The notes: a model not told the origin generated them from the letters alone. A stretch of 45,754 nucleotides of DNA from Novosphingobium sp. AAP83 (GCF_001295795.1 NZ_LJHY01000024.1:1-45754); one strand, 5' to 3'; counted from the stretch's first letter, positions 35,628 to 45,476 are shown. Numbers and translations are program-made.

Positions 35628-36551
35628 CTAGACAATCATGGGCGACATCATGCCCAGCACCGCGACCAGAACTATGACGCTGATTGCCAACGCAAACTCA
35701 CCAGCCAAACTGCGGCGCACCGTCAAAAGCGTTATTGCGGTGTCAGCTATTGCATCATTCTCGGCCAATGCATGGCGTCGACTGACTTGGGCATTATGTG
35801 CGCCAAAGGCCAGCATACAGCCAACCAAAATCACTTTTGCAGCAAGCAGGAAGCCATAAGAGGTCGGCAGAACCGGAATACTGTTTTCCAGGCCAAAGAT
35901 CAGCTGCGCATTGATCAAGCCGGTAAATCCGACGACGGCGACAAGACCCACGCCCAGCGGAGCGAAACGGTGCATAGCAGCGAGCAGAAGCGGAGGCGGG
36001 ACGTTGCCCGACAGGCGATGAACAGAGACGGTCAGATGCAAGAACCATCCGATCGCGCCGAGCCACAGACCCGCTGCTATCAGATGGGCGCCATTATTGA
36101 CCCGGTGGAGAATGCCGAGCGCACCCTCGGTTGCTGCAGCATGACCGCTCCATCCGAGCGTAATTAGCGCTCCGGCGAAACAAGCAGTAGCGATCGGGAA
36201 ACCTATGGCGGTCGGGTGTCGAACGAGCAGCGCACACAATCCGATGACAAGTAAAGCTGCTCGCACGAGGAAAGCTTTGCCAATATCGGTGCCAACGATC
36301 ATTGCTTCAGCCATCGGCCAATCAAGCGCCGTCAATGGCACACCCATCATTGCCGCGATTGAGGTCAGCATCAACGTGAGTGAAAACACGGGTGCCGCAA
36401 ACGCTGCCATGACCAGCATGTGACCGTCCCGACCGTGGAGCAACCAGCTCTGGCCACGCAACCCGACCAGGCGAAATGCCGTCGAGCCGAACAACCCGAG
36501 CAGCAACGCATAATGCGTAAACCGCAGGACCTGTTCGGTTAGCACATCCAT
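35628..36551 (-). CDS. copD: Copper resistance membrane protein CopD
   Basis: A 307-residue inner-membrane protein with about eight hydrophobic segments. It begins VLRFTHYALLLGLFGSTAFRL, and the conserved block LGWSGHAAATEG and a later H-L-I-A-A-G-L-W-L-G are typical of CopD/PcoD. Together with periplasmic CopC it is thought to move copper across the inner membrane. It starts 7 bp after the copC stop, in the run copA-copB-copC-copD. Intact over the usual family length. Confidence 0.9.
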   Translation of the reverse strand: MDVLTEQVLRFTHYALLLGLFGSTAFRLVGLRGQSWLLHGRDGHMLVMAAFAAPVFSLTLMLTSIAAMMGVPLTALDWPMAEAMIVGTDIGKAFLVRAALLVIGLCALLVRHPTAIGFPIATACFAGALITLGWSGHAAATEGALGILHRVNNGAHLIAAGLWLGAIGWFLHLTVSVHRLSGNVPPPLLLAAMHRFAPLGVGLVAVVGFTGLINAQLIFGLENSIPVLPTSYGFLLAAKVILVGCMLAFGAHNAQVSRRHALAENDAIADTAITLLTVRRSLAGEFALAISVIVLVAVLGMMSPMIV

Positions 36552-36558
36552 TTCCGTA

Positions 36559-36948
36559 TCAGCCTATGATGAAGCTGACTTTACCAGTCATACGATGGCC
36601 ATCAGCCCCCGCGGCCTGCCAGCGCACCTCATAGGTTCCTTTAGCCAGCGGCTTTTTCAGGTTGAGCGACATGGTCTTGTTGCCGTTAGACCAGGCAGTG
36701 GTGAAGTTTCGGATGGCCATTTCGCCGTGATTTGCCATGCCCGGCATCGCGGTCATGACGATGCTTGCCGCCGCGGTCGGCGGCAGCAGTGCTTCATTGA
36801 ACGTAAGCGTGACCACGCGCGCGCTGCCAACAGTCGTTCCCTGCGCCGGTGTCGAAGCGACGACCTTTGTGTGGGCAAGCGCGGCGGCCGGGAGAACGAT
36901 GGGCGCTGACACCATAGCGAGGGCCGCAAAAACGGATGAAAATTTCAT
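36559..36948 (-). CDS. copC: Periplasmic copper-binding protein CopC
   Basis: A 129-residue protein with a signal peptide cleaved probably after A25, so the mature protein begins H-T-K-V. An N-terminal His is a copper ligand in CopC proteins. A second expected ligand lies in A-A-G-A-D-G-H-R-M-T-G near the C-terminus. The protein forms a small beta-barrel that holds Cu(II) in the periplasm and passes it to CopD. The Met-rich loop M-T-A-M-P-G-M offers a possible Cu(I) site. It lies 17 bp after copB. Confidence 0.92.
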   Translation of the reverse strand: MKFSSVFAALAMVSAPIVLPAAALAHTKVVASTPAQGTTVGSARVVTLTFNEALLPPTAAASIVMTAMPGMANHGEMAIRNFTTAWSNGNKTMSLNLKKPLAKGTYEVRWQAAGADGHRMTGKVSFIIG

Positions 36949-36965
36949 GTGAATGTCCTTTCAAT

Positions 36966-38081
36966 TCAAAACCAGAAACGGATGCCTGCAACAAGGCTGG
37001 TGACGGAAGGGTCTTGACCGCCCGCGCGAGCGAAATCGGCACCATTGCCAATCCGCCATGACTGTTCAATGCCGATATAAGGCGCAAATTCGCGGATGAT
37101 CTCATAGCGTAGCCGGACGCCAACCTCGATCTGGTCGATACCTGCACCGATACCGAGAAGCGGCACGTCTTGCGCAGCGAGGTTTACTTCTGCGCGCGGC
37201 TGAAGGATCAGGCGCTGGGTTATGCGTTGGTCCACTTCGCCTTCGATCCGTGCGGTGACATCGCCCCGGTGCGAGACGAACAGCGCGGCATCAACCTCGA
37301 ACATGTAAGGGGCAAGGCCCTGCACGCCGACCACTGCATGGGTGGTATCCGGCCCGCCTATGTCCTGGCGCACCCCGACCTGGAAATCCCAAAATGGTGC
37401 AAACGCCTTGGCGTAGAGTGCCTGTACCTCTGCATCGTCGGGCGCCGAGCCGAATTCACCTTCGCCCTCACTCTTGAACCAAAGTCGCTCGGTGGGACCC
37501 CCGTAATAGCCCTGAATATCCCATAGATAAGCGTCTGGCCCCTCACGTATTTGTGCCTCAATCCGGTCCCCCTGAAACCAGAACACCGGAAAGTCGCCAT
37601 GGGTGCGCTGGAGATCCTGGCGTGAGGTGCGCATCGCTTCAGCTCCCCAGATCGCATCCGCAGCACGCGGTGGGCCGCTTCCGGCCTCGGGCGGAGGCGG
37701 CGTTTCCATATCCGGCCCGGGAGACGTTGGTGCAGCTTCGCCCAGCCCTTCGTGATTCATTCCGCTATGATCCATGTCATCCTTCGGTGCCATGGTTTTC
37801 GCCGGCTCCGCAGGCATGTCATGACCCGCATGCGGATCAACGGGCGTGGGTGTCGGCATATCCGCCATTTCATGCCCGGCATGCGGGTCAGCCGGCGCTG
37901 TCGCTGGTGGCGACGTGGGCATCCTGTGACCGGCGTGCGGATCCGAGGCACTTGATGCTGGCGCAGCTGGCAGCTTTGGGTCCGGGGTCGGCATTGTCAT
38001 CGCGTGCCCCTGATTTTGGGCATGCACCGGCACTGCGATCAGGGCCGTACCGATCAGCACAGCCGATAGAACTGGGCGCAT
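36966..38081 (-). CDS. copB: Outer-membrane copper resistance protein CopB
   Basis: A 371-residue protein with a signal peptide (about 1-22), a low-complexity His/Met/Pro-rich region (about 23-125) and a C-terminal beta-barrel domain ending in Phe (GIRFWF), as expected for CopB/PcoB. The low-complexity region contains three D-P-H-A-G-H units (47-52, 65-70, 82-87) spaced 17-18 residues apart, then D-H-S-G-M-N-H, all potential copper ligands. ATG 38081 with GGAG seven bases upstream is preferred to the GTG at 38087 that overlaps the copA stop. Its role is outer-membrane copper sequestration or efflux. Confidence 0.91.
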   Translation of the reverse strand: MRPVLSAVLIGTALIAVPVHAQNQGHAMTMPTPDPKLPAAPASSASDPHAGHRMPTSPPATAPADPHAGHEMADMPTPTPVDPHAGHDMPAEPAKTMAPKDDMDHSGMNHEGLGEAAPTSPGPDMETPPPPEAGSGPPRAADAIWGAEAMRTSRQDLQRTHGDFPVFWFQGDRIEAQIREGPDAYLWDIQGYYGGPTERLWFKSEGEGEFGSAPDDAEVQALYAKAFAPFWDFQVGVRQDIGGPDTTHAVVGVQGLAPYMFEVDAALFVSHRGDVTARIEGEVDQRITQRLILQPRAEVNLAAQDVPLLGIGAGIDQIEVGVRLRYEIIREFAPYIGIEQSWRIGNGADFARAGGQDPSVTSLVAGIRFWF

Positions 38082-38083
38082 GC

Positions 38084-39961
38084 TCACGCTCCAATCTCCG
38101 GTCCAACCACAGTGACAGTCTGCATCATGCCGCCGTGCATGTGATACATAAGATGGCAGTGAAATGCCCAGTCGCCCGCTTCATTCGCAGTCAAATCGAA
38201 CTGTGCGCTCGCGCCGGGCTGGACAATCACGACATTCTTGCGAGGCTGATATGCAGCGCTCTCGCCGTTGACCAGCTCGAAGAACATGCCGTGGAGGTGG
38301 ATAGGGTGCGCCATCATAGTGTTGTTGACCAGCTTCACGCGCACGCGCTCGTTCCACGCAAAGCGGATCGGCACGTCGCTGACAGCGGAATACATGCGTC
38401 CGTCGAAAGACCACATGTAGCGTTCCATATTGCCGGTGAGATGCAGCTCCAGCAGCCGTGAAGGCTCGCGCGTGTCGCGGTTGCGCTCGTGCGCGGTAAG
38501 CATCCGGTAATTGAGCACGCGGTGCGGCACATCGCGCAAGCCGAGGCCGGGATCGCCCATTTTATCGACCGGTGCCATCGACACCATATCAATTCCGGGA
38601 CCGACCGCGACATCAGGTGGCAGGAGCGCAGTGTCGCGCATCTTCATGCCGTCCATGCTCATCTCGCCCGCTGCCATGCCCGCCACTGCGCTTCCCGAGG
38701 CCTCGGCAGGTGCAGGCGGAGCACCATGGCCCATCTGCGCGTGATCCTTAGCGCCCATTTCTGCTCCTGCCGCGTCCCCGACAAAAGCGCCGGAATGGTC
38801 CATCGCGCTGTGGTCCATGCCGCCGGATCCGTGATCCATCCCCATATCGCCCATCGTAAGCAGCGGCGGATCGCGCAGCGCAGGAACGCTTGCCCGTTCG
38901 CCGGGACTGGTGGTCAGCATCGCCAGCGCCATTCCCGAGCGGTCCATCGATTCGCCGACGATCGCATAGGCCGCGGCATCGCCCGGCTCGACGATAACAT
39001 CATAGATCTCGGCCGTGCCGATCTGGAACTCGTCAACTTCAACAGGCCGCACATTCTGTCCGTCCGCCGCGATGATTGTCATCGGCAGCCCGGGAATGCG
39101 AACGTTGAAGAAGCTCTGCGCCGAGCCATTAATGATGCGCAGCCGGACGCGTTCACCCGGCTTGAACAGATATTCCAAGCCCTCTGTCGGTCCGCGCCCG
39201 TTGGCAAGAAACGTGTATGTCTTCCCGCCAATATCCATGATATCAGTCGGCATCATCCGCATCTGTGCCCACATCCGGCGTTCTTCTGCAGTCATTGGGT
39301 AGTCATCGGTCCAAGTGTTTTGCTGGCGGTTGAAATAGCCTTCGCCGGTGCGCAGCCGCTGCATGATGAAATGCGGGTCGAGCACCGTGAAGTCGCTAAG
39401 CAGCAAAATGTAATCGCGGTCATATTCGACCGGTTCGGCACCCGCCGGATCGATGATCAGGGGGCCATAATGCCCAGATTGCTCCTGCAATCCCGAATGA
39501 CTGTGATACCAATAGGTGCCTGCCTGTCGGACGGGGAATTCATAAGTGAAAGTCTGGCCTGGACGAATCCCGGGAAAACTTATGCCCGGGACCCCGTCCA
39601 TCTGGAACGGCAACAAAAGGCCGTGCCAGTGGATCGACGTGTCCTCACCGAGGTTGTTGGTCACATTGAAGCGGACATTCTGCCCCTCGCGCAGGCGAAT
39701 AAGAGGGCCAGGAACACTTCCATTTACCGCGATGCCGGGACCGCGGCGGCCTTCAATAATGCGATGACCGCTCCCCACGGCAAGGTCGATCACGTCGCCG
39801 CTCACTTCGCCAAAGCCAGCAGGAATACGCGGCCCGCCTTTCCCGTGGGTTCCGCCGCGGTGCACGCTATGTCCTTGTGCCCAAGCCGGCGTAGCGGCGA
39901 AAGCAGATGCCGCGCCAAGTGCGGCGATAAGGTGACGTCGAGTGAAATGAGGACTGTTCAT
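38084..39961 (-). CDS. copA: Multicopper oxidase CopA (copper resistance, TAT-exported)
   Basis: A 625-residue periplasmic multicopper oxidase. A twin-arginine signal (TRRHLIAALGAASAFA) is at the N-terminus. The four copper-binding motifs are in order: H-W-H-G, Y-W-Y-H-S-H-S-G, H-P-I-H-L-H-G and H-C-H-L-M-Y-H-M-H-G-G-M. Between cupredoxin domains 2 and 3 is a Met/His-rich insertion (about 370-450, with repeated M-D-H-S units) that would bind extra Cu(I). It oxidises Cu(I) and protects the periplasm. It is the first gene of copABCD and ends just before copB. All active-site ligands appear present. Confidence 0.95.
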   Translation of the reverse strand: MNSPHFTRRHLIAALGAASAFAATPAWAQGHSVHRGGTHGKGGPRIPAGFGEVSGDVIDLAVGSGHRIIEGRRGPGIAVNGSVPGPLIRLREGQNVRFNVTNNLGEDTSIHWHGLLLPFQMDGVPGISFPGIRPGQTFTYEFPVRQAGTYWYHSHSGLQEQSGHYGPLIIDPAGAEPVEYDRDYILLLSDFTVLDPHFIMQRLRTGEGYFNRQQNTWTDDYPMTAEERRMWAQMRMMPTDIMDIGGKTYTFLANGRGPTEGLEYLFKPGERVRLRIINGSAQSFFNVRIPGLPMTIIAADGQNVRPVEVDEFQIGTAEIYDVIVEPGDAAAYAIVGESMDRSGMALAMLTTSPGERASVPALRDPPLLTMGDMGMDHGSGGMDHSAMDHSGAFVGDAAGAEMGAKDHAQMGHGAPPAPAEASGSAVAGMAAGEMSMDGMKMRDTALLPPDVAVGPGIDMVSMAPVDKMGDPGLGLRDVPHRVLNYRMLTAHERNRDTREPSRLLELHLTGNMERYMWSFDGRMYSAVSDVPIRFAWNERVRVKLVNNTMMAHPIHLHGMFFELVNGESAAYQPRKNVVIVQPGASAQFDLTANEAGDWAFHCHLMYHMHGGMMQTVTVVGPEIGA

Positions 39962-40826
39962 ACACCTCTATACGCGCGGGCTCGAATTATCCCTCATGGT
40001 GCCCGTTAGTTTTTGACGCGCTTGGCAGAGCCGTGTCTCGACCGCCTTAACGCTGATGCCCGGCTGTCGCGCTGGCGACCCGCATGGCGCGAATGATCTG
40101 GGCGCTTCTTCTCAAAGGCGGCATTTACCAAGCACCGGCGAACATGGCGAAGGCATAGAAAAACAAGAGATTCCAGCGTCTCGCCGCGGGTAGGTACTGG
40201 CAAGGTGCCAATGCGTGATGAACCCAAGGAGCCAAACCTCGATACCGATCAGACCGTCTGACTCACTGCACCTTCGAGCGCGCAAAAGCGATTAGGCGAT
40301 TGGCATTGCGGATTTCATCGTGGCCAGCAGTTTAGGACCGCGTCAACAGGCTGGACATATGACTGCATTGTCCAACGGTCATTTACGCAGAATGTACGTT
40401 GTTAACCGGGCCGTTCCACATATGAGTCAGAGCCAATTCTCGGTGATGATTTCTGGACATCCCGGGTCAGTTCTCTGTGCTACTCAACAACAACAGCAAA
40501 TCGAGCCATCCTTTTGCGTTCTCAAGATCGGGAATGGCGGCCGGTTCTGAGTAAGACGAACTTTGCGACCCATGATATGGCCGCAAGTGCGGCATCTCAA
40601 ACGAATTGCAGGCGCAGGGTCCCACCCGCCGAGGCAAGGGCTATCTCGGACCCTTTCCCTATAAGACTTGAGCTTGCTGCTGCAGCAGTCTCCTCAATCA
40701 ATGCTGCAGGACGTCAGCCCTGACAATCCCTGTAGTCATTGAACGCCGGGACGACAGCAAATATCGCGCCTATGCGCCCGCGTCAGCTACTTTCGCAGAG
40801 GTCCGCTCCACGGGAATGATGAAGCT
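39962..40826. other. Long intergenic region upstream of copA
   Basis: About 865 bp with no gene I can support. The copA promoter should lie near 39962-40100, but no clear CueR, CopR or CsoR site was recognised. A minus-strand frame at about 40538-40690 encodes a short peptide with a C-R-T-C-G-H motif and a terminal Cys run, without a start or recognised family. A 73-residue minus-strand frame at 40006-40227 has biased, Arg-rich composition and is probably not real. The region marks the boundary between accessory and core-like genes. Confidence 0.45.
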
Positions 40827-42092
40827 TCAGGTTCCTGCCAAAGCCAAAAACATCCCCGCGAGTGCCGCGCTCATAAGATTGCTGAGCGCGCCTGCGACCA
40901 GCGCGCGCATGCCCAGTTTGGCGATCACCGGGCGCTGGTTGGGGGCAAGGCCGCCCGTAACCGCCATCTGGATCGCGATCGAGCTGAAGTTGGCAAAGCC
41001 GCACAGCGCGAAGGTGACTATGGCGACGGTGTGTGCCGACAGTGCGGTGTCTTTGCCCAGTTCAATGAACGCAACGAATTCGTTGAGCACAATCTTGGAG
41101 CCGAACAGCCCGCCTGCCTGCATTGCTTCGCCCCAGCCGTCAGCACCCAGCAGCAGGAAAACGGGCGCAAAGACATAGCCCAGAACCATCTGGAACGAGA
41201 GTTCCGGCAGACCTAACCAGCCGCCCACCCAGCCCAGAATGCCATTGGCCAGCGCCACCAGCGCGACAAACGCCAGCACCATCGCACCCACCGCGACAGC
41301 CAGTTTCACGCCGGTTTGCGCCCCTTGGCTGGCGGCCATGATGATGTTGGCGGGGCGCTCCTCCTCGTCCGAGGCAAGGCCGGGTTTCACATGCGGATTG
41401 GGCAATGCCTCATTGCCGACTGCCGCAGGTGTTGGCGGTTCATCAGGCATCATCAGCTTGGCCATCAGGATGCCGCCCGGAGCCGACATGAAAGCAGCAG
41501 CCACCAGATAATCGATGCGGATGCCCATGCTGGCATAAGCGGCGAGAATCGTGCCCGCCACGCCCGCCATGCCCACGGTCATCACGCAGAACAATTGCGA
41601 GGGATTGAGCGCGGCAAGATAGGGCCGGATCACCAGCGGCGATTCGCTTTGCCCCACAAAGATATTGCTGGCAGCGCAGAGCGATTCGACTTTGCTGATG
41701 CCGGTCAGCTTTTCCAGCCCGCCGCCGATCCAGCGGATCACCAGTTGCATTACGCCCAGATAATAGAGGATCGAAATCAGCGCAGCGAAGAACACGATCA
41801 CCGGCAGAGCGGATATCGCAAAGCTCGTTCCGCCGATGGCCGGATCGGCCAAAGGCCCGAACAGGAACGAAACGCCTGCCCGCGCAAAACCGAGCAAGCC
41901 TTCCACTCCGCTGGCCGCACCTTGCAACAGGCGGTTGCCAAACGGCACATAGAGCACCAGCGCAGCAAAGCCTGCTTGCAACGCGAATGCTGCGGCCACA
42001 ACGCGCAAGCGAATGGCGCGGCGGTTGGTCGACATGGCAAACGCGAGTGCAAGGATGAGCAGCATCCCGAGCAGACTGTAAACGACACGCAT
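40827..42092 (-). CDS. NupC-family concentrative nucleoside transporter
   Basis: A 421-residue inner-membrane symporter with about ten membrane segments. Family motifs include the ISALPVIVFFAALISILYYLG gate region and the substrate-binding sequences N-I-F-V-G-Q-S-E-S-P-L and L-N-E-F-V-A-F, with a C-terminal C-G-F-A-N-F-S-S-I-A-I-Q block. These belong to concentrative nucleoside transporters, which import nucleosides with H+ or Na+. The start at ATG 42092 removes a short unsupported extension from 42116. It is divergent from the queuosine-precursor transporter gene 86 bp away. Substrate preference is not visible. Confidence 0.92.
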   Translation of the reverse strand: MRVVYSLLGMLLILALAFAMSTNRRAIRLRVVAAAFALQAGFAALVLYVPFGNRLLQGAASGVEGLLGFARAGVSFLFGPLADPAIGGTSFAISALPVIVFFAALISILYYLGVMQLVIRWIGGGLEKLTGISKVESLCAASNIFVGQSESPLVIRPYLAALNPSQLFCVMTVGMAGVAGTILAAYASMGIRIDYLVAAAFMSAPGGILMAKLMMPDEPPTPAAVGNEALPNPHVKPGLASDEEERPANIIMAASQGAQTGVKLAVAVGAMVLAFVALVALANGILGWVGGWLGLPELSFQMVLGYVFAPVFLLLGADGWGEAMQAGGLFGSKIVLNEFVAFIELGKDTALSAHTVAIVTFALCGFANFSSIAIQMAVTGGLAPNQRPVIAKLGMRALVAGALSNLMSAALAGMFLALAGT

Positions 42093-42178
42093 CGGGTGTG
42101 AGGCTCCGCAACACAATTGGTTTCAGCCGAACCTAATAGCGAATTGGCGCAAGCTGAAAAGCGCGCTATCGGCGTTTG

Positions 42179-42826
42179 ATGCACGATAACGCCGCCACAG
42201 CGCCCGCAATCCCCCGTTCTTTGTTCCTCCTTGCCTTATTCTACGGCGGAATGGTCACTTTGGGCGGAGTGTTGGGTGCCAAACAAGTCGCCCTCGGCCC
42301 GTTGGCGGTAGAGGCCGGAATTTTCCCGTTCCTGACACTTGTAGGCATTTCCAGTGGCGTTGCCGAACTGCACGGCAAAGATGTTGCAGACAGGCTGGTG
42401 CGTTATGGCTTCCTGCCGCTTGCTTTCGCCATTTTCCTGACACTTTTCGTGCTGACACTGCCGACTGATCCGGGAATGTACGAACCCGCCAAGGCAGCAT
42501 TCCCGATCGTGTTGGGACAGTCATGGCGCATGATGCTGGCAGGAATATTGGCTTATGGGGTTTCTGTCACGCTGAATGTCTGGATCTTCAACCGGTTGCG
42601 TGGCGCCGTTGGGCGGTTTCTATCGGTGCGCGGCTTTGTGGCGGCGGCACTTTCGCAGATCGTCGATACACTGATCTTCATTTCGATATCGTTTTATGGC
42701 GTGCGCCCCATCATGGCCTTGATGGCTGGGCAAATGCTTGCAAAAGTCGTGCTCTCGGCGGTGCTGATACCCATGATAATCGCGCTTGTGCTGTGGATCG
42801 GGCGCAGGCTGGATTCCGCAGACTGA
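42179..42826 (+). CDS. Queuosine precursor transporter (YhhQ/QPTR family)
   Basis: A 215-residue membrane protein of the YhhQ/VUT family with about six helices. Diagnostic stretches include [20 protein letters not shown] near the N-terminus and a conserved Q-I-V-D-T-L-I-F-I block in the fifth helix region. Members salvage the queuosine precursors preQ0/preQ1 for tRNA modification. ATG 42179 follows a TTG that could also serve as a start. The extra [19 protein letters not shown] helix is normal for the family. It precedes argB with a hairpin repeat between. Confidence 0.88.
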   Translation: MHDNAATAPAIPRSLFLLALFYGGMVTLGGVLGAKQVALGPLAVEAGIFPFLTLVGISSGVAELHGKDVADRLVRYGFLPLAFAIFLTLFVLTLPTDPGMYEPAKAAFPIVLGQSWRMMLAGILAYGVSVTLNVWIFNRLRGAVGRFLSVRGFVAAALSQIVDTLIFISISFYGVRPIMALMAGQMLAKVVLSAVLIPMIIALVLWIGRRLDSAD

Positions 42827-42838
42827 TCGCCCCCATCC

Positions 42839-42903
42839 CCGTTCGTGTCGAGCGAAGTAGAGACACAGCGCCCAAGTGTCTTGACTTCGCTCGACATGAA
42901 CGG
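42839..42903. repeat. Long inverted repeat (sphingomonad-type intergenic hairpin)
   Basis: Arms of about 28 nt (ccgttcgtgtcgagcgaagt... at 42839-42866, and its near-complement at 42876-42903) pair with only three mismatches around a 9-nt loop. The core gtcgagcgaagt is a recurrent intergenic palindrome in sphingomonad genomes. A short T-run (cggatttt) follows on the plus strand, so it may also terminate the upstream transporter transcript. Confidence 0.7.
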
Positions 42904-42972
42904 ATTTTGGAGACTGGTGGGTGCGCACAGCCAATATTGGATTTCGCGCACTTTGCGCGTAAAGGCGCGGCC

Positions 42973-43869
42973 ATGACTCAGAACCACGATCCTGTGATGC
43001 TCGCCAAGGCAGAAACGCTCACCGAAGCGTTGCCCTATATCCAGCGTTATGCGGGCAAGACTTTTGTCGTCAAATACGGCGGCCATGCGATGGGTGATCC
43101 CGAAGCCGCGCGCGATTTTGCCGAAGACGTCGTGCTGTTGCAGGCGGTGGGGATCAATCCTGTGGTCGTCCATGGCGGCGGCCCGCAAATCGGTGCAATG
43201 CTCAAGCAATTGGGCGTGGTATCAAGCTTCGTCGATGGCTTGCGCGTGACCGACAAAGCCACCGCAGAAGTTGCCGAGATGGTTCTTTCGGGCAAGATCA
43301 ACAAGGAACTGGTTGGCTGGATCGCAGCGGCAGGCGGCAAGGCCGTGGGCATTTCGGGCAAAGATGCAGGGCTTGTTACGGCCACCAAAGTGGAACGCAC
43401 AACCAAAGACCCCGGCAGCAATATCGAAACCGCAATTGATCTGGGCTTTGTGGGCGAACCTTCAGAGATTGATCCGGCAATCATCTACACGGTCAGCGCA
43501 GCAGGCTTTATCCCGGTGATCGCGCCGATTGGCGTGGGCAAGGATGGCCACACCTATAACATCAACGCCGATACGATGGCCGGCGCAATTGCCGCAGCGC
43601 TGGGCGCCTCGCGCTTGTTCCTGCTGACCGATGTTCCCGGCGTGCTGGACAAGGACAAGAACCTGATGACCGATCTGCGCCCGGCCGATATCGCGCGGCT
43701 GGCGGCAGATGGAACGATCAGCGGCGGGATGATCCCCAAGCTGGAAACATGCGTTCACGCGGTTGAAGCCGGATGTGAAGCCGCAGTTGTGCTGGATGGC
43801 CGCGTACCCCACGCGATGCTGCTCGAAATCTTTACCGCCCGTGGCGCGGGCACTTTAATTCGCGCCTGA
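42973..43869 (+). CDS. argB: Acetylglutamate kinase
   Basis: A 298-residue amino-acid-kinase-family enzyme that phosphorylates N-acetyl-L-glutamate, the second step of arginine biosynthesis. Motifs include V-K-Y-G-G-H-A-M (phosphate-binding Lys), [20 protein letters not shown] and L-T-D-V-P-G-V. The N-terminal helix present in arginine-inhibitable hexameric enzymes is recognisable ([17 protein letters not shown]). The frame stays open upstream to 42523, but ATG 42973 with AAGG is the family start. It lies upstream of yggT and folD. Confidence 0.96.
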   Translation: MTQNHDPVMLAKAETLTEALPYIQRYAGKTFVVKYGGHAMGDPEAARDFAEDVVLLQAVGINPVVVHGGGPQIGAMLKQLGVVSSFVDGLRVTDKATAEVAEMVLSGKINKELVGWIAAAGGKAVGISGKDAGLVTATKVERTTKDPGSNIETAIDLGFVGEPSEIDPAIIYTVSAAGFIPVIAPIGVGKDGHTYNINADTMAGAIAAALGASRLFLLTDVPGVLDKDKNLMTDLRPADIARLAADGTISGGMIPKLETCVHAVEAGCEAAVVLDGRVPHAMLLEIFTARGAGTLIRA

Positions 43870-43987
43870 ACCGATCCGCACCTAAGTATTCGGTCGTAAC
43901 ACTGCTCGTTGCACCCGTAGGGGCTCTTGTGGCTGAGGGTGTGGGTCGGCTAGAAGCCGGAGCCGCCTGCTTGAAGGATTAAGCGCC

Positions 43988-44287
43988 ATGTTTTTGTACA
44001 CGCTGATTTCAATGATCAATTACCTCGTGAACATTCTGGTGACCGTGGTGATCGTGCAGTTTGTGCTCGGCCTGTTGATCTCGTTCAACGTCGTGAACAT
44101 GCACAATCAGGCGGTTTCGGCGATCTGGAAGGCATTGAACGCCATTCTGGAGCCGATGCTGCGCCCGATCCGCAGGCTGCTGCCCGATACCGGTGGCATC
44201 GATTTCTCGCCAATGGTGCTGATTATCGGCCTGAACCTGCTGATGATTCTGCTCGGCGGCGTTGCCGCTTCCACCGCTGGCGCTTGA
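43988..44287 (+). CDS. YggT-family membrane protein
   Basis: A 99-residue inner-membrane protein of the YggT family. Two hydrophobic segments (about 8-30 and 74-95) flank the conserved loop with L-E-P-M-L-R-P-I-R-R-L-L-P and G-G-I-D-F-S-P, the YggT signature. Function is not established; homologues are linked to osmotic response or envelope/division functions. It is followed by folD after 30 bp and is likely co-transcribed with it. Confidence 0.92.
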   Translation: MFLYTLISMINYLVNILVTVVIVQFVLGLLISFNVVNMHNQAVSAIWKALNAILEPMLRPIRRLLPDTGGIDFSPMVLIIGLNLLMILLGGVAASTAGA

Positions 44288-44317
44288 GCCCCCTTTTTTT
44301 CGAAACAGGACATTCTG

Positions 44318-45211
44318 ATGACCGCTGCGGTAATCGACGGGAAGGCATTTGCCGAAGGACTGCGCGCCCGCGTGGGCACTTTGGCGGTGGCGTTTGAAGC
44401 CAAAGCCGGGCGTAAAGCGGGCCTTGCGGTGGTTCTGGTGGGCGAAGACCCCGCAAGCCAGGTCTATGTCCGCTCCAAAGGCAAAAGCACGCTCGAAGCT
44501 GGCATGAACAGCTTTGAACACAAGCTTCCTGCCGATACCTCCGAGGCCGATTTGCTCGCTGTGGTCGAACAGCTCAACGCCGATCCTGCGGTCGACGGAA
44601 TCCTCGTCCAGCTTCCCCTGCCCGCCCACATGGACGAGCAGAAAGTGATCGCCACGATTGCGCCTGACAAGGACGTTGATGGCTTTCACGTTATCAACGC
44701 AGGCCGTCTTGCCGTCGGCCAGACAGGCTTTGTGCCGTGCACGCCGCTCGGCTGCCTGATGCTGCTCAAAGACCGGCTGGGCGATCTTTCGGGGCTGGAC
44801 GCAGTTGTGATCGGCCGTTCCAACATCGTGGGCAAGCCGATGGCGCAATTGCTGATTGCGCAAAGCTGCACCGTTACCGTTGCGCATAGCCGCACCAAGG
44901 ATTTGGCCGATGTGGTTCGCCGCGCAGATATAGTCGTGGCTGCCGTGGGCCGTCCCGCGATGGTCAAGGGCGATTGGATCAAGCCGGGCGCGGTCGTGAT
45001 CGATGTGGGCATCAACCGCGTTGCTGGTGCGGTGGAGGGCAAAACCAAGCTGGTGGGCGATGTGGATTATGCCTCTGCCGTCGCGGTTGCCTCGGCGATT
45101 ACACCCGTTCCTGGCGGCGTGGGGCCGATGACCATTGCGGTGCTGCTGCGCAACGCGCTGGTCGCGGCCTACCGCAACGCCGGGCTGGAGCTTGCCGCCG
45201 ACGCTGTTTGA
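44318..45211 (+). CDS. folD: Bifunctional methylenetetrahydrofolate dehydrogenase/cyclohydrolase
   Basis: A 297-residue enzyme of one-carbon metabolism that interconverts 5,10-methylene-, methenyl- and 10-formyl-tetrahydrofolate using NADP. The catalytic pair Y50 and K54 lies in Q-V-Y-V-R-S-K. Further motifs are GILVQLPLP with a following P-x-K-D-V-D-G-F-H block, the Rossmann motif [11 protein letters not shown], and the closing [11 protein letters not shown]. Family length and motif order are normal. It is the last intact gene before an IS110-type element. Confidence 0.96.
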   Translation: MTAAVIDGKAFAEGLRARVGTLAVAFEAKAGRKAGLAVVLVGEDPASQVYVRSKGKSTLEAGMNSFEHKLPADTSEADLLAVVEQLNADPAVDGILVQLPLPAHMDEQKVIATIAPDKDVDGFHVINAGRLAVGQTGFVPCTPLGCLMLLKDRLGDLSGLDAVVIGRSNIVGKPMAQLLIAQSCTVTVAHSRTKDLADVVRRADIVVAAVGRPAMVKGDWIKPGAVVIDVGINRVAGAVEGKTKLVGDVDYASAVAVASAITPVPGGVGPMTIAVLLRNALVAAYRNAGLELAADAV

Positions 45212-45476
45212 GGGTTGGGCGCAAAGCCCTCCCCGCTGCGACTAACTCCGCCTGCGGCTCGTCAAGTTTCGCTCCCCTTGTATCTGGACGTGGTCGGTTG
45301 ATTGCGTTGTACTCGGCTGATCGCCCGTTTGGGTGGCCACCCAACCCGGGCGCTGCGCTGCTGCCGCCCGTCACCCCTCAGGTAACAACCGTACGGGAGC
45401 TTGGGACCAGCACCGCTTGTCACGCTCGACCAAATAGCCGGCTGGTGTCTCAACCGTACGGACAAGGCAGGTTACC
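45212..45476. other. Non-coding end of an IS110-type element
   Basis: 265 bp without a gene between folD and the transposase. It contains an 11-bp direct repeat (caaccgtacgg at 45386-45396 and 45451-45461), each copy with the palindrome ccgtacgg, and the inverted pair accagc/gctggt between them. IS110-family elements carry a structured guide RNA (bridge RNA) in a non-coding end, so this segment is a candidate. The exact element boundary cannot be fixed here. Confidence 0.4.

Noticed and set aside
42523..42972. Upstream in-frame extension of argB
   Set aside because: It lies inside the queuosine-precursor transporter gene and the hairpin repeat; the family start is at 42973.
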